Part shown: one piece after another, positions 24,951-34,082 of the stretch
Numbering within the stretch: the stretch's first letter is position 1
How the letters are laid out: every line of letters starts with the position of its first letter
Source: Lentzea waywayandensis
GTDB taxonomy: Bacteria > Actinomycetota > Actinomycetes > Mycobacteriales > Pseudonocardiaceae
Length of the DNA: 64,000 nucleotides
NCBI RefSeq assembly: GCF_900115955.1
Contig: NZ_FOYL01000016.1
Span: 1 to 64,000 of the forward strand
Direction: 5' to 3'
Program-made: the position numbers and the translations under genes
Notes under the pieces: model-generated
What the model was told of the DNA's origin: nothing
What the model saw: only the letters and a program-made list of their open reading frames with translations
Database searches by the model: none

Positions 24951-25598
24951 TCAGGCGATCAGGCCGCCGCGGTAGGCCACCAGCGCGGCCTGAACGCGGT
25001 TGACCGCGCCGATCTTGCCGAGCACGGACGAGACGTAGCCCTTGACCGTCGCCTCCGACAGGTGCAGGGTGCCGCCGATCTCCGCGTTGGACATGCCCTG
25101 ACCGATCAGCACGAGCACCTCGCGCTCACGTTCGGACAGGCTCTGCAGCAGCCTGCGCGCAGGCTCCGCCATCCGTTCACCGTCGGCCACGGCCGCGAGA
25201 ACTCTGGCAGCGACACCGGGGTCGAGAACCGCTCCCCCGCGCGCGAGATCGCGCACGGCCTTGACGAGCTGTTCCGGTTCGGTGTCCTTGAGCAGGAAGC
25301 CGGCCGCGCCGAGACGCAGAGCTTCCGAAACGTATTCGTCGACGTCGAACGTGGTCAGGATGCAGACCCTCGGTGGGTCCGGCAGGGTCCGCAGCCTCCG
25401 CAGGGCCACGAGTCCGTCCGAGGTGCGCATCCGGATGTCGAGCAGTACAACGTGCGGACGATGCTGGCGTGCCAGGTCGGCTACCAGGTGTCCGTCATCG
25501 GCCTCAGCAACAACTTCGATGTCCCCGACGCTGCTCAGGATCATGCGAAGGCCGGAGCGGACGAGGTCCTCGTCGTCGGCCAGCAGAACCTTGATCAC
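24951..25598 (-). CDS. NarL/FixJ-family response regulator
   Basis: A 215-residue LuxR-type regulator. The receiver domain has ADDED and phosphoacceptor Asp54 in VVLLDIRMRTSDG, with the switch Lys in FLLKDTEPEQL. The C-terminal LuxR helix-turn-helix contains LSEREREVLVLIGQGMSNAE and LSEATVKGYVSSVLGKIG. No histidine kinase gene is adjacent, so it is an orphan here. The GTG start at 25598 is used. It converges on the GGDEF gene. Confidence 0.9.
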   Translation of the reverse strand: MIKVLLADDEDLVRSGLRMILSSVGDIEVVAEADDGHLVADLARQHRPHVVLLDIRMRTSDGLVALRRLRTLPDPPRVCILTTFDVDEYVSEALRLGAAGFLLKDTEPEQLVKAVRDLARGGAVLDPGVAARVLAAVADGERMAEPARRLLQSLSEREREVLVLIGQGMSNAEIGGTLHLSEATVKGYVSSVLGKIGAVNRVQAALVAYRGGLIA

Positions 25599-26049
25599 GA
25601 CGCCTCCCGCATTGGCGTTCCGTGCTCCCTCATGTTCGTGATCTTCGCGTACGCATGCCGAAGACCACGTTAATTCTCAGTTATCTCATCATGTGGTAAC
25701 GGATTTTCGAGATCACCGGCAACGTTCACAGTTACCGGAATAGCGCGCCGACTTCGCTGCGTAGGCATGCCACCAGGGTTTAGGGGGAGGCGTCGGAACC
25801 CTGAGTGACGAAACATCGAAATCCCACTCAGTGGAATGTCGTACCAGAAACACGGATACAGCCTCGGCAATCCGATTCAGATGTCTCGTTTGGCGTCGTT
25901 TCTGCCCATATGTTTTCTCAATGGGTTTCGGGATCGATACAGGGCCTTCCTGGGCGTTCGAGAAAACGCGAAGGTCTTTCGCAATAGCCTTACTGGAAAG
26001 TAACGTGCGTCACAACAGCCCTGCCCTGCACGGAGAGGAGCTTCGCGCG
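25599..26049. other. AT-richer region upstream of the acylase gene
   Basis: This 451-base stretch lies between a leftward regulator and the rightward acylase, so it holds both promoters. It is visibly richer in A and T than its surroundings. Short inverted repeats such as CCACT-CA-GTGG (around 25827) occur. The acylase Shine-Dalgarno (GAGAGGAG) ends at 26040. I see no convincing ORF or full promoter pair. Confidence 0.45.
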
Positions 26050-29000
26050 ATGCGGAGAGCCAATCCGGTGACGTCCCTGCTGGCGACTGCCGCCGTCACC
26101 GCCTCCCTTTTGATCGTCCCGTCCGCCGCACAGGCCGAGGAGCCACGCGCGGCCGCGTTCGCCGCCGACGACTACTGCCTCGGCCAGTGCAGCGACATCG
26201 TGCCGCCGGGCAACAACGGCAACGCGACGCTGGCCGAGATCCTCACCCACAAGGCGTTCGGCACCAGGCCCGCGCACTCCGCCGACCAGCTCGGCAAGTA
26301 CGACGCCCTGGTCAACGGCTACGGCGGCCTGACGAACAGCCAGCTGACCGACTTCTTCAACGACGCGTCGTTCGGCGTGCCGTCCGACCAGGTCGAGAGC
26401 ACCGTCAAGCCGCGGTCGGACGTGACGATCGTGCGCGACAAGAAGATCGGCATGCCGCACATCACCGGGACCACCCGGTCCGGCACGATGTTCGGCGCCG
26501 GCTTCGCGGCCGCCCAGGACCGCCTGTGGCTGATGGACATCTTCCGCCACCTCGGCCGCGGCCAGCTGACCGGTTTCGCCGGTGGCGCGCCCGGCAACCG
26601 CGTGCTGGAGCAGAGCTTCTTCAACCAGATCGCGTACACCGAGGCGGATCTGCAGAAGCAGATCGAGTCCGCCGCGGCGAACGGTGGTGAGCGCGGGCGC
26701 CAGGCGTTGGCCGACGTCAACGACTACACCGCGGGCATCAACGCGTACATCACGCAGTCCGTGGGCGCTCGCAACTTCCCCGGCGAGTACGTGCTGACCG
26801 GGCACGCCGACTCGATCACGAACTGGAACGACATCCAGCCGTTCAAGTCGACCGACATGGTGGCGATCGCCTCGGTGGTCGGCGGCCTGTTCGGTGCCGG
26901 CGGTGGCGGCGAGGTGCAGTCGGCGCTGGTGAAGCTGGCGGCGCAGAACAAGTACGGCGCCGCCGTCGGCGAGCAGGTGTGGAAGGCGTTCCGGGCGCAG
27001 AACGACCCCGAGGCCGTCCTGACCCTCCACGACGGACAGTCGTTCCCGTACTCGGCCTCGCCCGCCTCGCCTCAGGGCGTGGCGCTTCCCGACGCCGGCA
27101 GCATCACGCCGGAGCGGATGGTCTACGACGAGGTGGGCGGCACGGGTGCTTCCGTCGCTGTTCCCGCTTCCTCCGATGTGGCGAAGGCCCGCGGAATCTT
27201 CTCCGATGGTGTGCTGCCTCCGGACCTGTTGAACAAGAAGCACGGCATGTCGAACGCGCTCGCGGTCTCCGGTGCGCACACCGACACCGGCAACCCGATC
27301 GCCGTGTGGGGACCGCAGACCGGTTACTTCGCGCCGCAGTTGCTGCTGTTGCAGGAGCTCAACGGGCCCGGCATCCGTTCGCGCGGCGTCTCGTTCGCGG
27401 GCGTCTCGATGTACGTGCAGCTCGGCCGGGGTGTGGACTACTCGTGGAGCGCCACCTCGTCCGCGCAGGACATCGTCGACACCTACGCCGTCGAGCTGTG
27501 CAACCCGGACGGTTCCCCTGCCACCAAGGCCTCTACGTCGTACCTGTTCCACGGCTCTTGCCTGCCGATGGAACGGCTGGAGCGCAAGAACGCCTGGAAG
27601 CCGACGGTCGCCGACGGCACACCCGCCGGTTCGTACACATTGGTGATGTATCGAACCAAGTACGGCCTGGTGACGAGCCGTGCGACCGTCGGCGGCAAGG
27701 TCGTGGCGTACACGACGTTGCGTTCGACGTACATGCACGAGGTCGACTCGATCATCGGCTTCCAGGAGCTCAACGATCCCGGCGCCATCCGTTCGGCTGC
27801 CGACTTCCAGCGCGCGGCCAACAAGATCGGCTACGCGTTCAACTGGTTCTACGTCGACTCCCGCGACTCCGCGTACTTCAACTCGGGCCTGAACCCGGTG
27901 CGCCGGTCCACTGTGGACCCGAACCTGCCGACGTGGGGCCGCGCCGAGTACGAGTGGGTGGACTGGAACGGCGACGAGAACACAGCCGCCTACATGCCGT
28001 TCGCCGGACACCCGAACTCGATCAACCAGGACTACTACGTGTCCTGGAACAACAAGCAGGCCAAGGACTTCACGTTCGGCGGGTTCGGCCACAGCGCCGT
28101 GCACCGCGGCGACCTGCTCGACGTTCGCGTGCGCGCTCTGATCGCCTCCGGCCAGAAGGTCACGCGCGCGGCACTGACTCGCGCCATGGCCGAGGCGGCC
28201 GTGGCCGACCTGCGCGCCGAGCAGGTGCTGCCCGAACTGTTGCGCGTGGTGGAGTCCGCTCCCGTCGACGCGTCTCTGGCCCCGGTCGTGCAGAAGCTGA
28301 AGGACTGGCAGCGCTCAGGCTCGTTGCGCAAGGAGACCGCGAAGGGCAGCAAGACCTACAACCACGCCGAAGCCATCCGAATTCTGGATGCCTGGTGGCC
28401 GCTTCTGGTGGAGTCGGAGTTCAGGCCGTCGCTGGGCGACGACCTGTTCAACGCACTGGTAGGCGCCCAGCAGGTCGACGAGGCCCCGTCCGACGCGCAC
28501 GGTGCCGCGCCGCACAAGGGTTCCTCGTTCCAGTACGGCTGGTGGGGCTACGTGGACAAGGACCTGCGCAAGGTCCTCGGCGACCCGGTCCAGGGCGCGT
28601 TCCCGCAGACCTACTGCGGCGGCGGCACGTTGACCGGCTGCCGCACGGCCCTCGTGAACTCCTTGGTCCAGGCCGTGGCCAAGCCCGCCAACGTCGTCTA
28701 CCCAGGTGACGCCGACTGCGCCGCGGGCGACCAGTGGTGCGCGGACACGATCATCCACCGCGCCATGGGAGGCATCACCCAAGACAAGATCCACTGGCAG
28801 AACCGCCCGACGTACCAGCAGGTCGTGCAGTTCCCGTCCCGCAGGGGCCAGAACATCACCAACCTGGCCGCCGGCCGCACCGCCACCGCGTCGTCCCACG
28901 AAACGGGCTGGAACAACCTCCCGCCGTCGAACGCGCTGGACAGCAACCCGACCACCCGCTGGGCCAGCGACTGGAACGACAACCAATGGATCCAGGTCGA

Positions 29001-29250
29001 CCTTGGCTCAGTGCAACGAATCGGTCGCGCGGCGTTGCGGTGGGAATCGGCCTTCGCCAGGGGCTACCGCATCGAGATTTCCAATGACGGCAGCAACTGG
29101 CGGAACGTTTTCTCCACAAGTGCTGGCGATGGCGGCGATGATGTCGTAGCGTTCACACCACAGGACGCGAGATACCTCCGGATGACGGGTACCCAACGGG
29201 CCGGTCAGTACGGATACTCCCTGTACGAGCTTGAGGTCTACGTTTCGTAG
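26050..29250 (+). CDS. secreted penicillin-acylase family Ntn-hydrolase with discoidin domain
   Basis: A 1066-residue secreted protein. A Sec signal peptide (about 1-32) ends SAAQAEE. The acylase region has the alpha-chain motif GAGFAAAQDRLWLMDIFRH and the precursor-processing site KKHGMSNALAVSG; Ser401 is the predicted N-terminal nucleophile of the beta chain. A discoidin/F5-8C (CBM32-like) domain fills about 935-1066. The family cleaves acyl amides such as penicillins, acyl-homoserine lactones and lipopeptide acyl chains; the substrate here is unknown. The ATG at 26050 follows GAGAGGAG; the frame upstream encodes no signal peptide. Monocistronic, ended by a hairpin. Confidence 0.9.
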   Translation: MRRANPVTSLLATAAVTASLLIVPSAAQAEEPRAAAFAADDYCLGQCSDIVPPGNNGNATLAEILTHKAFGTRPAHSADQLGKYDALVNGYGGLTNSQLTDFFNDASFGVPSDQVESTVKPRSDVTIVRDKKIGMPHITGTTRSGTMFGAGFAAAQDRLWLMDIFRHLGRGQLTGFAGGAPGNRVLEQSFFNQIAYTEADLQKQIESAAANGGERGRQALADVNDYTAGINAYITQSVGARNFPGEYVLTGHADSITNWNDIQPFKSTDMVAIASVVGGLFGAGGGGEVQSALVKLAAQNKYGAAVGEQVWKAFRAQNDPEAVLTLHDGQSFPYSASPASPQGVALPDAGSITPERMVYDEVGGTGASVAVPASSDVAKARGIFSDGVLPPDLLNKKHGMSNALAVSGAHTDTGNPIAVWGPQTGYFAPQLLLLQELNGPGIRSRGVSFAGVSMYVQLGRGVDYSWSATSSAQDIVDTYAVELCNPDGSPATKASTSYLFHGSCLPMERLERKNAWKPTVADGTPAGSYTLVMYRTKYGLVTSRATVGGKVVAYTTLRSTYMHEVDSIIGFQELNDPGAIRSAADFQRAANKIGYAFNWFYVDSRDSAYFNSGLNPVRRSTVDPNLPTWGRAEYEWVDWNGDENTAAYMPFAGHPNSINQDYYVSWNNKQAKDFTFGGFGHSAVHRGDLLDVRVRALIASGQKVTRAALTRAMAEAAVADLRAEQVLPELLRVVESAPVDASLAPVVQKLKDWQRSGSLRKETAKGSKTYNHAEAIRILDAWWPLLVESEFRPSLGDDLFNALVGAQQVDEAPSDAHGAAPHKGSSFQYGWWGYVDKDLRKVLGDPVQGAFPQTYCGGGTLTGCRTALVNSLVQAVAKPANVVYPGDADCAAGDQWCADTIIHRAMGGITQDKIHWQNRPTYQQVVQFPSRRGQNITNLAAGRTATASSHETGWNNLPPSNALDSNPTTRWASDWNDNQWIQVDLGSVQRIGRAALRWESAFARGYRIEISNDGSNWRNVFSTSAGDGGDDVVAFTPQDARYLRMTGTQRAGQYGYSLYELEVYVS

Positions 29251-29261
29251 GCCTTCGAGAT

Positions 29262-29297
29262 GAGGACGCCGATCCACCCCCAGGGGTCGGCGTCCTC
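29262..29297. terminator. bidirectional terminator
   Basis: An 11-bp perfect inverted repeat (GAGGACGCCGA and TCGGCGTCCTC) with an inner CCCC/GGGG extension lies between the convergent acylase and FkbM genes. It is likely to end transcription from both directions. Confidence 0.8.
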
Positions 29298-29305
29298 TAC
29301 TTATG

Positions 29306-30043
29306 TCAGGCCCTGAACAGGTAGTTCCTGATCTCGTCACCGATGTTGTGCGTAGGCACCCACTCACCGCCGTGCCACGTGCTCATCCGATACCCGCGCT
29401 CGGCCAGGAAGTCCGCGACGTCCTTCGCGTGGTACCCGAACCGCTCGACGTGCCGTTGCTCGATCTCCAGCAAGAACGCGGGCTTGAGCCGTTCGATGGT
29501 CTCCACGGCCCCTTCGAGGACCCTGAGCTCGGCCCCCTCCACGTCGGCCTTGACGAAGTCGAGTTTGGTGATCCCCTGCTCCTCGACGAAATGGTCCAGG
29601 GTGTCCGTCTTGACCAGAACGTCCAGGTGCTGATCGAACTCCTCGTTGGACCCCAGCCCGTTCGCCCCCACCGTGAGGAACGAGCGCCCGGTGACAGGAC
29701 TCCCGTGCCGCACGGGAACGCTCATGACCTCGCGCCCCTGCCTCTCCGCGCCAAGGGCAACCGAGTGCCTCTTGATGTTGGCCCCTTCGCGCGGCCGGAG
29801 CACGTAGGAAAGGGCAGGGTGCGCGAACACGAGCGGCTCGACGCTGTGCACAGTCCCTTGTGGACCGACCAGTCTCGACAGGGTCACCGTGTACAGCCCC
29901 AACGCGGCCCCGACGTCCACACAGACGTCTCCAGGCTTGACGACCTTGCGGAGCCCGATCAGCTCCGCCTCGGCATAGGGCGTGAACCGGGCGAGCGCCT
30001 GCAACCCGGCGACAACAGCAGCACTGCGAAGTTGGGTCAACAC
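29306..30043 (-). CDS. FkbM-family methyltransferase
   Basis: A 245-residue SAM-dependent O-methyltransferase of the FkbM type. Motif I is VCVDVGAALGLYTVTLSRLV, followed by HSVEPLVFAHPALSYVL. The FkbM signature DFVKADVEGAELRVLEGA carries the conserved KxDxEG core. Family members methylate hydroxyls on sugars or natural products; the substrate here is unknown. The GTG start at 30043 is used. No glycosyltransferase or biosynthetic cluster is adjacent, so it appears to be a stand-alone gene. Confidence 0.85.
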   Translation of the reverse strand: MLTQLRSAAVVAGLQALARFTPYAEAELIGLRKVVKPGDVCVDVGAALGLYTVTLSRLVGPQGTVHSVEPLVFAHPALSYVLRPREGANIKRHSVALGAERQGREVMSVPVRHGSPVTGRSFLTVGANGLGSNEEFDQHLDVLVKTDTLDHFVEEQGITKLDFVKADVEGAELRVLEGAVETIERLKPAFLLEIEQRHVERFGYHAKDVADFLAERGYRMSTWHGGEWVPTHNIGDEIRNYLFRA

Positions 30044-30053
30044 CTCTATCAGC

Positions 30054-30890
30054 CTAGACGTGCCCGTTCGTGTGCTGTTCGCCCGCAGGCAACCCGATCT
30101 GATCAGCGAACTCGGCAGCCACCTGAGCCCCGCCGTACACGCTCAACGCCTTGACCAGATGCTGCCTCAAGTCCCTCCGATGCGCGTCCTCGAGCTCAGG
30201 CATGGCCCGCTCAACGCTGCTGACCAACGACTCGGCCCAATGCCCACCCGGCTGCCGTTGCGCGATCTTCACGAGCTCCGCGAGGTGATCGGCCAGCTTG
30301 ACCGCCTCCTCGACCTGATACCCGTTGCGCTGCAACCACCAGATCGTCGCCGTACCGACGTCCGTCAGCACCTCGTCACGCAGGTACCGGATCTCCGCCC
30401 GCTCGACATCCCGCTCCGCCAGCTTGAACGTCGAGTTCCGCAACAACTCGATGTGCTTCTTGGCCATCTCCAGGTCGTCATCCCCGACCGAGACCTTCAC
30501 CTGCTCCGCCCGAGCCCACACATGAGTCCCAGGCACCTGCCGCTCAGTGGCGAGCTCATCCCCCAACTGCACCTGAAGAGCAGCGTGGTGCACCAACATC
30601 GCCTTGCCGCTGATCTCCTTGGCCCGCTGCAAAACGTGATGGATGGCAGCACTACGCGGCGAGTTGTGCCTGAGGCCCGTCGCCAGATCAAGCCGCCACA
30701 CCACCGTGAACTTCAGCTGGAAGTCCAGCCCGTACACCGCACTCGCCAACGGCGTCTCGAACTCCTGCTGATGACTGCTCGCCGGCGGCACGAAGGTGAT
30801 GTCGTCAGCTCTCTTGGGCACCGTCCGGCGCCACCAAGCCTTGAAGGCACCAAGCGGGCCAGGACGGAAGTCGGGCCAGGGTCTGCTCAC
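30054..30890 (-). CDS. hypothetical soluble protein
   Basis: A 278-residue protein that I do not recognise. It has no signal peptide or membrane helix. It looks mixed alpha/beta in the first half, then strongly helical, with charged heptad-like runs (KHIELLRNSTFKLAERDVER, LADHLAELVKIAQRQ). A weak likeness to SPFH/band-7-type sequences (FTVVWRLD, ARAEQVKVSVGDDDLEMA) is only an impression. The GTG start follows a good Shine-Dalgarno (GGGAGGG). It lies 10 bases downstream of FkbM's start, on the same strand, so the two may be co-transcribed. Confidence 0.7.
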   Translation of the reverse strand: MSRPWPDFRPGPLGAFKAWWRRTVPKRADDITFVPPASSHQQEFETPLASAVYGLDFQLKFTVVWRLDLATGLRHNSPRSAAIHHVLQRAKEISGKAMLVHHAALQVQLGDELATERQVPGTHVWARAEQVKVSVGDDDLEMAKKHIELLRNSTFKLAERDVERAEIRYLRDEVLTDVGTATIWWLQRNGYQVEEAVKLADHLAELVKIAQRQPGGHWAESLVSSVERAMPELEDAHRRDLRQHLVKALSVYGGAQVAAEFADQIGLPAGEQHTNGHV

Positions 30891-31062
30891 AAGCCCTCCC
30901 TACCTGACGTTTGTGCCCGGCAGAAGGTGGCCTGCCTCACTTCCCTCCAACGGCCGCAGCCTCGGTTGCCTGCCCCTCACGGTGCGTGAGCAGGCGCCGG
31001 TCCGCGGTAGCCGGGGGCGCTGGTCAACTCGGTAGCGCCACCCCGCTAGACTGCTGTCGCCA

Positions 31063-31138
31063 GCCCTAGTAGCTCAGGGGATAGAGCATCGGTTTCCTAA
31101 ACCGTGTGTCGCAGGTTCGAATCCTGCCTGGGGCACCA
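31063..31138 (+). tRNA. tRNA-Arg (anticodon CCT)
   Basis: A full cloverleaf can be folded. The acceptor stem is GCCCTAG with CTGGGGC, the D stem GCTC/GAGC, and the anticodon loop TTCCTAA gives anticodon CCT, which reads AGG. The T arm is GCAGG-TTCGAAT-CCTGC. The CCA end is encoded. One U-U mismatch sits at the base of the anticodon stem. A terminator follows 17 bases downstream. Confidence 0.95.
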
Positions 31139-31154
31139 CCTTTCGCCGGGTGAA

Positions 31155-31197
31155 ATCAGGGCCTGACATGCTGAAACGCTGTCGGGCCCTGATCTTT
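31155..31197 (+). terminator. intrinsic terminator after tRNA-Arg
   Basis: A 13-bp stem (31155-31167 with 31181-31193, one G-U pair), a 13-nt loop and then CTTTTCC make a classical rho-independent terminator for the tRNA transcript. Confidence 0.88.
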
Positions 31198-31234
31198 TCC
31201 ATCGGCCACCAGCCGTACGCCGAGACCGAGCGGA

Positions 31235-31726
31235 TCAGTCCTTCGCCTCGCGCACGTCTTTCCCCAGCTCGGCGAACGCCTTGAAGTCCTGCATGTGCTG
31301 TAGCGACTGCTTGCGGAAGGCACCGGGCATCAGGATCCCCACCAGTCTCATCAGCACGCCGCTGAACCGGTACTCGTTCTCGCTCACCCAGAGCGTCGTC
31401 TCCGGACCGGCTTCGGTCAGCCGGTCGCGTGCGGCGCTCCACATGCCCTCGCCGACGATCTCGCGCTCGAAGTGCACGACGCTCCCTGTCGGGATCTCGT
31501 GCAGGTCTGCCGGTTCGCGGCGCGTGATGGTCTCGGTGCCCTCGAACTTCTGCTGCCCCGTCTGCATCACTACCCGCGATTTGGTGCCGACGTGCCCGTG
31601 CGCCCCGCTCAGCGGCTCGTGCAGCACCAGGCCCCGCAGCCACTTCGGCATGTGTGCCGGGTCGGCGAGCAGTTGGACCGCCCTCTCGCGCGGCAGAGCG
31701 ATCTCGATCGAGACGGTGTACTTCAT
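31235..31726 (-). CDS. SRPBCC (START-like) family protein
   Basis: A 163-residue soluble protein of the polyketide cyclase/SRPBCC fold: MKYTVSIEIALPRERAVQLL, PAHMPKWLRGL, then a beta-rich core (TTLWVSENEYRFSG) and a long C-terminal helix. Proteins of this fold hold hydrophobic ligands in a deep cavity; no catalytic role can be read from the sequence. The ATG at 31726 is used. It appears to be monocistronic. Confidence 0.82.
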   Translation of the reverse strand: MKYTVSIEIALPRERAVQLLADPAHMPKWLRGLVLHEPLSGAHGHVGTKSRVVMQTGQQKFEGTETITRREPADLHEIPTGSVVHFEREIVGEGMWSAARDRLTEAGPETTLWVSENEYRFSGVLMRLVGILMPGAFRKQSLQHMQDFKAFAELGKDVREAKD

Positions 31727-31790
31727 GGCGGCGCGCTCCAGGGTGAACGGGCGTTCGGTGGCTACGAGGATGCCTGCTGGATCTGTGTGG

Positions 31791-32261
31791 TCACCCGCCC
31801 GACCGGACGTGGCTGATGTACGGCTCGTAGGCCGACAGGTCGCGGTGCGGCTCGTACGTGCTCAGGTAGTAGTAGTCGGCGATGATGTTGGCCTGCTGTT
31901 CGGTGTTGAAGTCGGCGAACGACTTCCCGCGCAGGCCTTCCGTGCCGCCGTAGTCGTAGAGGCCCTTCACGAAGAACCCCGCCATGGCGGTCGGGAGCAG
32001 GCTCAGCACGCTGCGGCCGTGTTGGTACTGGTAGGCGTGGGTCAGTTCGTGGACCAGCCAGCGCTCGTATCTTGCCTGGTGTTGCGGTCTGGTCAGGACG
32101 CCTTTGGGGAAGGTGACGAGCCTGGGCAGGGTGCGGGCTACGCCGAAGCTGCCCAGCAGGCCGCCTTCGGCGAGGGTCAGGACACTGATGTCCAGGGCGT
32201 CGCCGAACACCTCGCCGGCTATGTCGGCCTCGCGTGACTCCAGGTTGCGACGGAACACCAT
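31791..32261 (-). CDS. small HExxH protein, putative metallopeptidase-like
   Basis: A 156-residue protein containing VHELTHAYQYQHG, an HExxH zinc-metallopeptidase motif, and then NTEQQANIIADYYYL, whose EQQA Glu could be the third ligand. The layout resembles the DUF4157/Vgr-associated group, but this is not certain. A hydrophobic stretch (SLLPTAMAGFFVKGLYDYGG) follows the motif. I chose the ATG at 32261 because GGAG lies 6 bases upstream; ATGs at 32282 and further up are in frame. It is divergent from the purple acid phosphatase pair. Confidence 0.7.
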   Translation of the reverse strand: MVFRRNLESREADIAGEVFGDALDISVLTLAEGGLLGSFGVARTLPRLVTFPKGVLTRPQHQARYERWLVHELTHAYQYQHGRSVLSLLPTAMAGFFVKGLYDYGGTEGLRGKSFADFNTEQQANIIADYYYLSTYEPHRDLSAYEPYISHVRSGG

Positions 32262-32450
32262 GGCGGCTCCCTGCTCCGGCATCGGACCACTGATGTTAAG
32301 CGGTTCTGCCTGAGTGGGTGGCGGGGCATTGTGGACACTGAGGTAGCCCTTGATGCCGAAGTCGGACCTGACCGGATTCTGCCGATTCGCGGACGGGCGA
32401 GCGAACCAGCAAAAGTACCGGCAGAAGCTCCTGTTGTGCCCCAACGGTCA

Positions 32451-32478
32451 TTGACCGCTGTAAACAAGGTTTCCTAAT
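32451..32478 (+). promoter_or_regulatory. promoter of phosphatase pair, possible leaderless start
   Basis: TTGACC (32451-32456) and CCTAAT (32473-32478), 16 bases apart, form a plausible -35/-10 pair. The expected transcription start falls within about three bases of the ATG at 32488, and no Shine-Dalgarno is visible, so the mRNA may be leaderless. Confidence 0.5.
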
Positions 32479-32487
32479 TTCGGGCTC

Positions 32488-34071
32488 ATGAGTGAGCCTC
32501 CGCGACGCAGGTCACCGAACGGTCCACGCCTTCAGGAACTCTACGAGGACGCCCAGCGGAGGTACTCGCGGCGCGGGCTCTTCCGGGCCGGGGCGGTGGG
32601 CGGGGCCGTGCTCGCCACGTCGGGATTGGTGGGCGCCGCTTCGGCCAGTGGGTTTGCGGTGCCGGCCGTGTTGCTCAAGGAGACGGTCAACGGGAGTGTT
32701 CTCCGGCCGTTCGGGCGGCACATCGCGTTCGGGGCGAATCCATCGACACAAATAGTGGTGTCGTGGCAGGCGCCTGCCAACGTTCAAGCGCCCTACCTGC
32801 GGGTCGGCACGAAAGCCGGTGAGTACGGGGAGAGGTTGCCTGCGGAGGTGAGGGCGCTTACCAGCGACTTGGCCTGGCAGGAGCGGGAGCCGCTCTTCAC
32901 CATCTCGCCGCACCTCGGCAAGGCCGTCACGCAGTACTACCTGCACGTCCGGCTCGACGATCTGGTGCCGAACACGACGTACTACTACGTGGTGGGGCAT
33001 CAAGGATTTGAGCCGCAAGAGCCTGCGACCTTCCGGACGGCACCGGTCGCCACCGCGAAGACGGCGTTCTCGTTCACGGCCTTCGGGGATCAGGGGGTCG
33101 GGCACAACGCGTTGGCCACCAACAGTCTCATCGCCGATCTGGGGCCGCGGTTCCACCTCGCCATGGGCGACATGAGTTACGCCAACGACGGTGAGGGTGG
33201 GCGGCCGGAGACCGACAAGTACGACGCGCGGAAGTGGGATTCGTTCTTCGCGCAGAACGAGCTCGTGGCGGCTGAGGTTCCGTGGATGGTCTCGCTCGGC
33301 AACCACGAGATGGAGAGCTGGTACGACAACCACGGTTATGGCGGCATGCGGGCGAGGTTCACCATGCCCGACAACGCCTGGGACGGGTCCACCTGCATCT
33401 ACTCCTGGCGGTACCAGAACGTCGGGATGATCAGCTTGGACGGCAACGACATCTGCTACAACAGCGACGCCAACCTCGACTACACCGAGGGCAAGCAGCA
33501 AACCTGGCTCAAGGCGCAGCTCGAGAAGTTCCGCAAGGACGTGAACATCGACTTCATCGTCGTCTACTGCCACCAGTGCACGTACTCGACGTCCGGGAAC
33601 AACGGGTCCGAGGTCGGCGCGCAGAAGCGGTGGGCGCCGTTGTTCGACCAGTACCAGGTGGATCTGGTTCTCAACGGGCACAACCACGTCTACGAGCGCA
33701 CGGATCCGATCAAGGCGGGCAAGGGCACCAGGAAGGCGGACATCAAGAGCACCATCAACCCCGTCAAGGACGGCACGACGTACATCACCGCGGGCGGTGG
33801 TGGCGAGAGCATCAACAGCTGGGCCGACTCGAAGATCTCCGACTCCTACCTCGGCAACGTCAAGGACGCCACGGCGACGATGCGGGTCGACCAGGAGGAC
33901 GGCGAGGAGAAGCTGGTCAAGGTGACGTGGTCGCGGGTGCGGTATCGCGGGTACGGGCTGATCGTCGTCGACGTCACGCCGAGCACGAACGGATCACTGG
34001 CCCAGATGAAGGTCCGCGCGCTCACCGAGACGGGTGCGCTGGTCGACGAGTTCACGATCCGGCGCGGCTGA
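32488..34071 (+). CDS. secreted purple acid phosphatase-like metallophosphoesterase
   Basis: A 527-residue exported phosphatase. The Tat signal YSRRGLFRAGAVGGAVLATS lies near residues 26-45. A fibronectin-like N-terminal domain (about 70-185) precedes the metallophosphatase core. All five metal motifs are intact: GDQG (Asp201), GDMSY (Asp228), GNHE (Asn272-His273), VVYCH (His362) and GHNH (His398 and His400). It probably releases phosphate from esters outside the cell. A closely related but degenerate copy follows 11 bases downstream. Confidence 0.92.
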   Translation: MSEPPRRRSPNGPRLQELYEDAQRRYSRRGLFRAGAVGGAVLATSGLVGAASASGFAVPAVLLKETVNGSVLRPFGRHIAFGANPSTQIVVSWQAPANVQAPYLRVGTKAGEYGERLPAEVRALTSDLAWQEREPLFTISPHLGKAVTQYYLHVRLDDLVPNTTYYYVVGHQGFEPQEPATFRTAPVATAKTAFSFTAFGDQGVGHNALATNSLIADLGPRFHLAMGDMSYANDGEGGRPETDKYDARKWDSFFAQNELVAAEVPWMVSLGNHEMESWYDNHGYGGMRARFTMPDNAWDGSTCIYSWRYQNVGMISLDGNDICYNSDANLDYTEGKQQTWLKAQLEKFRKDVNIDFIVVYCHQCTYSTSGNNGSEVGAQKRWAPLFDQYQVDLVLNGHNHVYERTDPIKAGKGTRKADIKSTINPVKDGTTYITAGGGGESINSWADSKISDSYLGNVKDATATMRVDQEDGEEKLVKVTWSRVRYRGYGLIVVDVTPSTNGSLAQMKVRALTETGALVDEFTIRRG

Positions 34072-34082
34072 GAGGGCCTGAC

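Noticed and set aside
25990..28104. A 704-residue open frame on the - strand opposite the acylase
   Set aside because: It is antisense to a well-defined secreted enzyme, has biased Arg/Val/Gly composition and no start signals.
31063..31234. Phage or integrative element inserted at tRNA-Arg
   Set aside because: There is no integrase, no repeated copy of the tRNA 3' end in the window and no change in gene style downstream.
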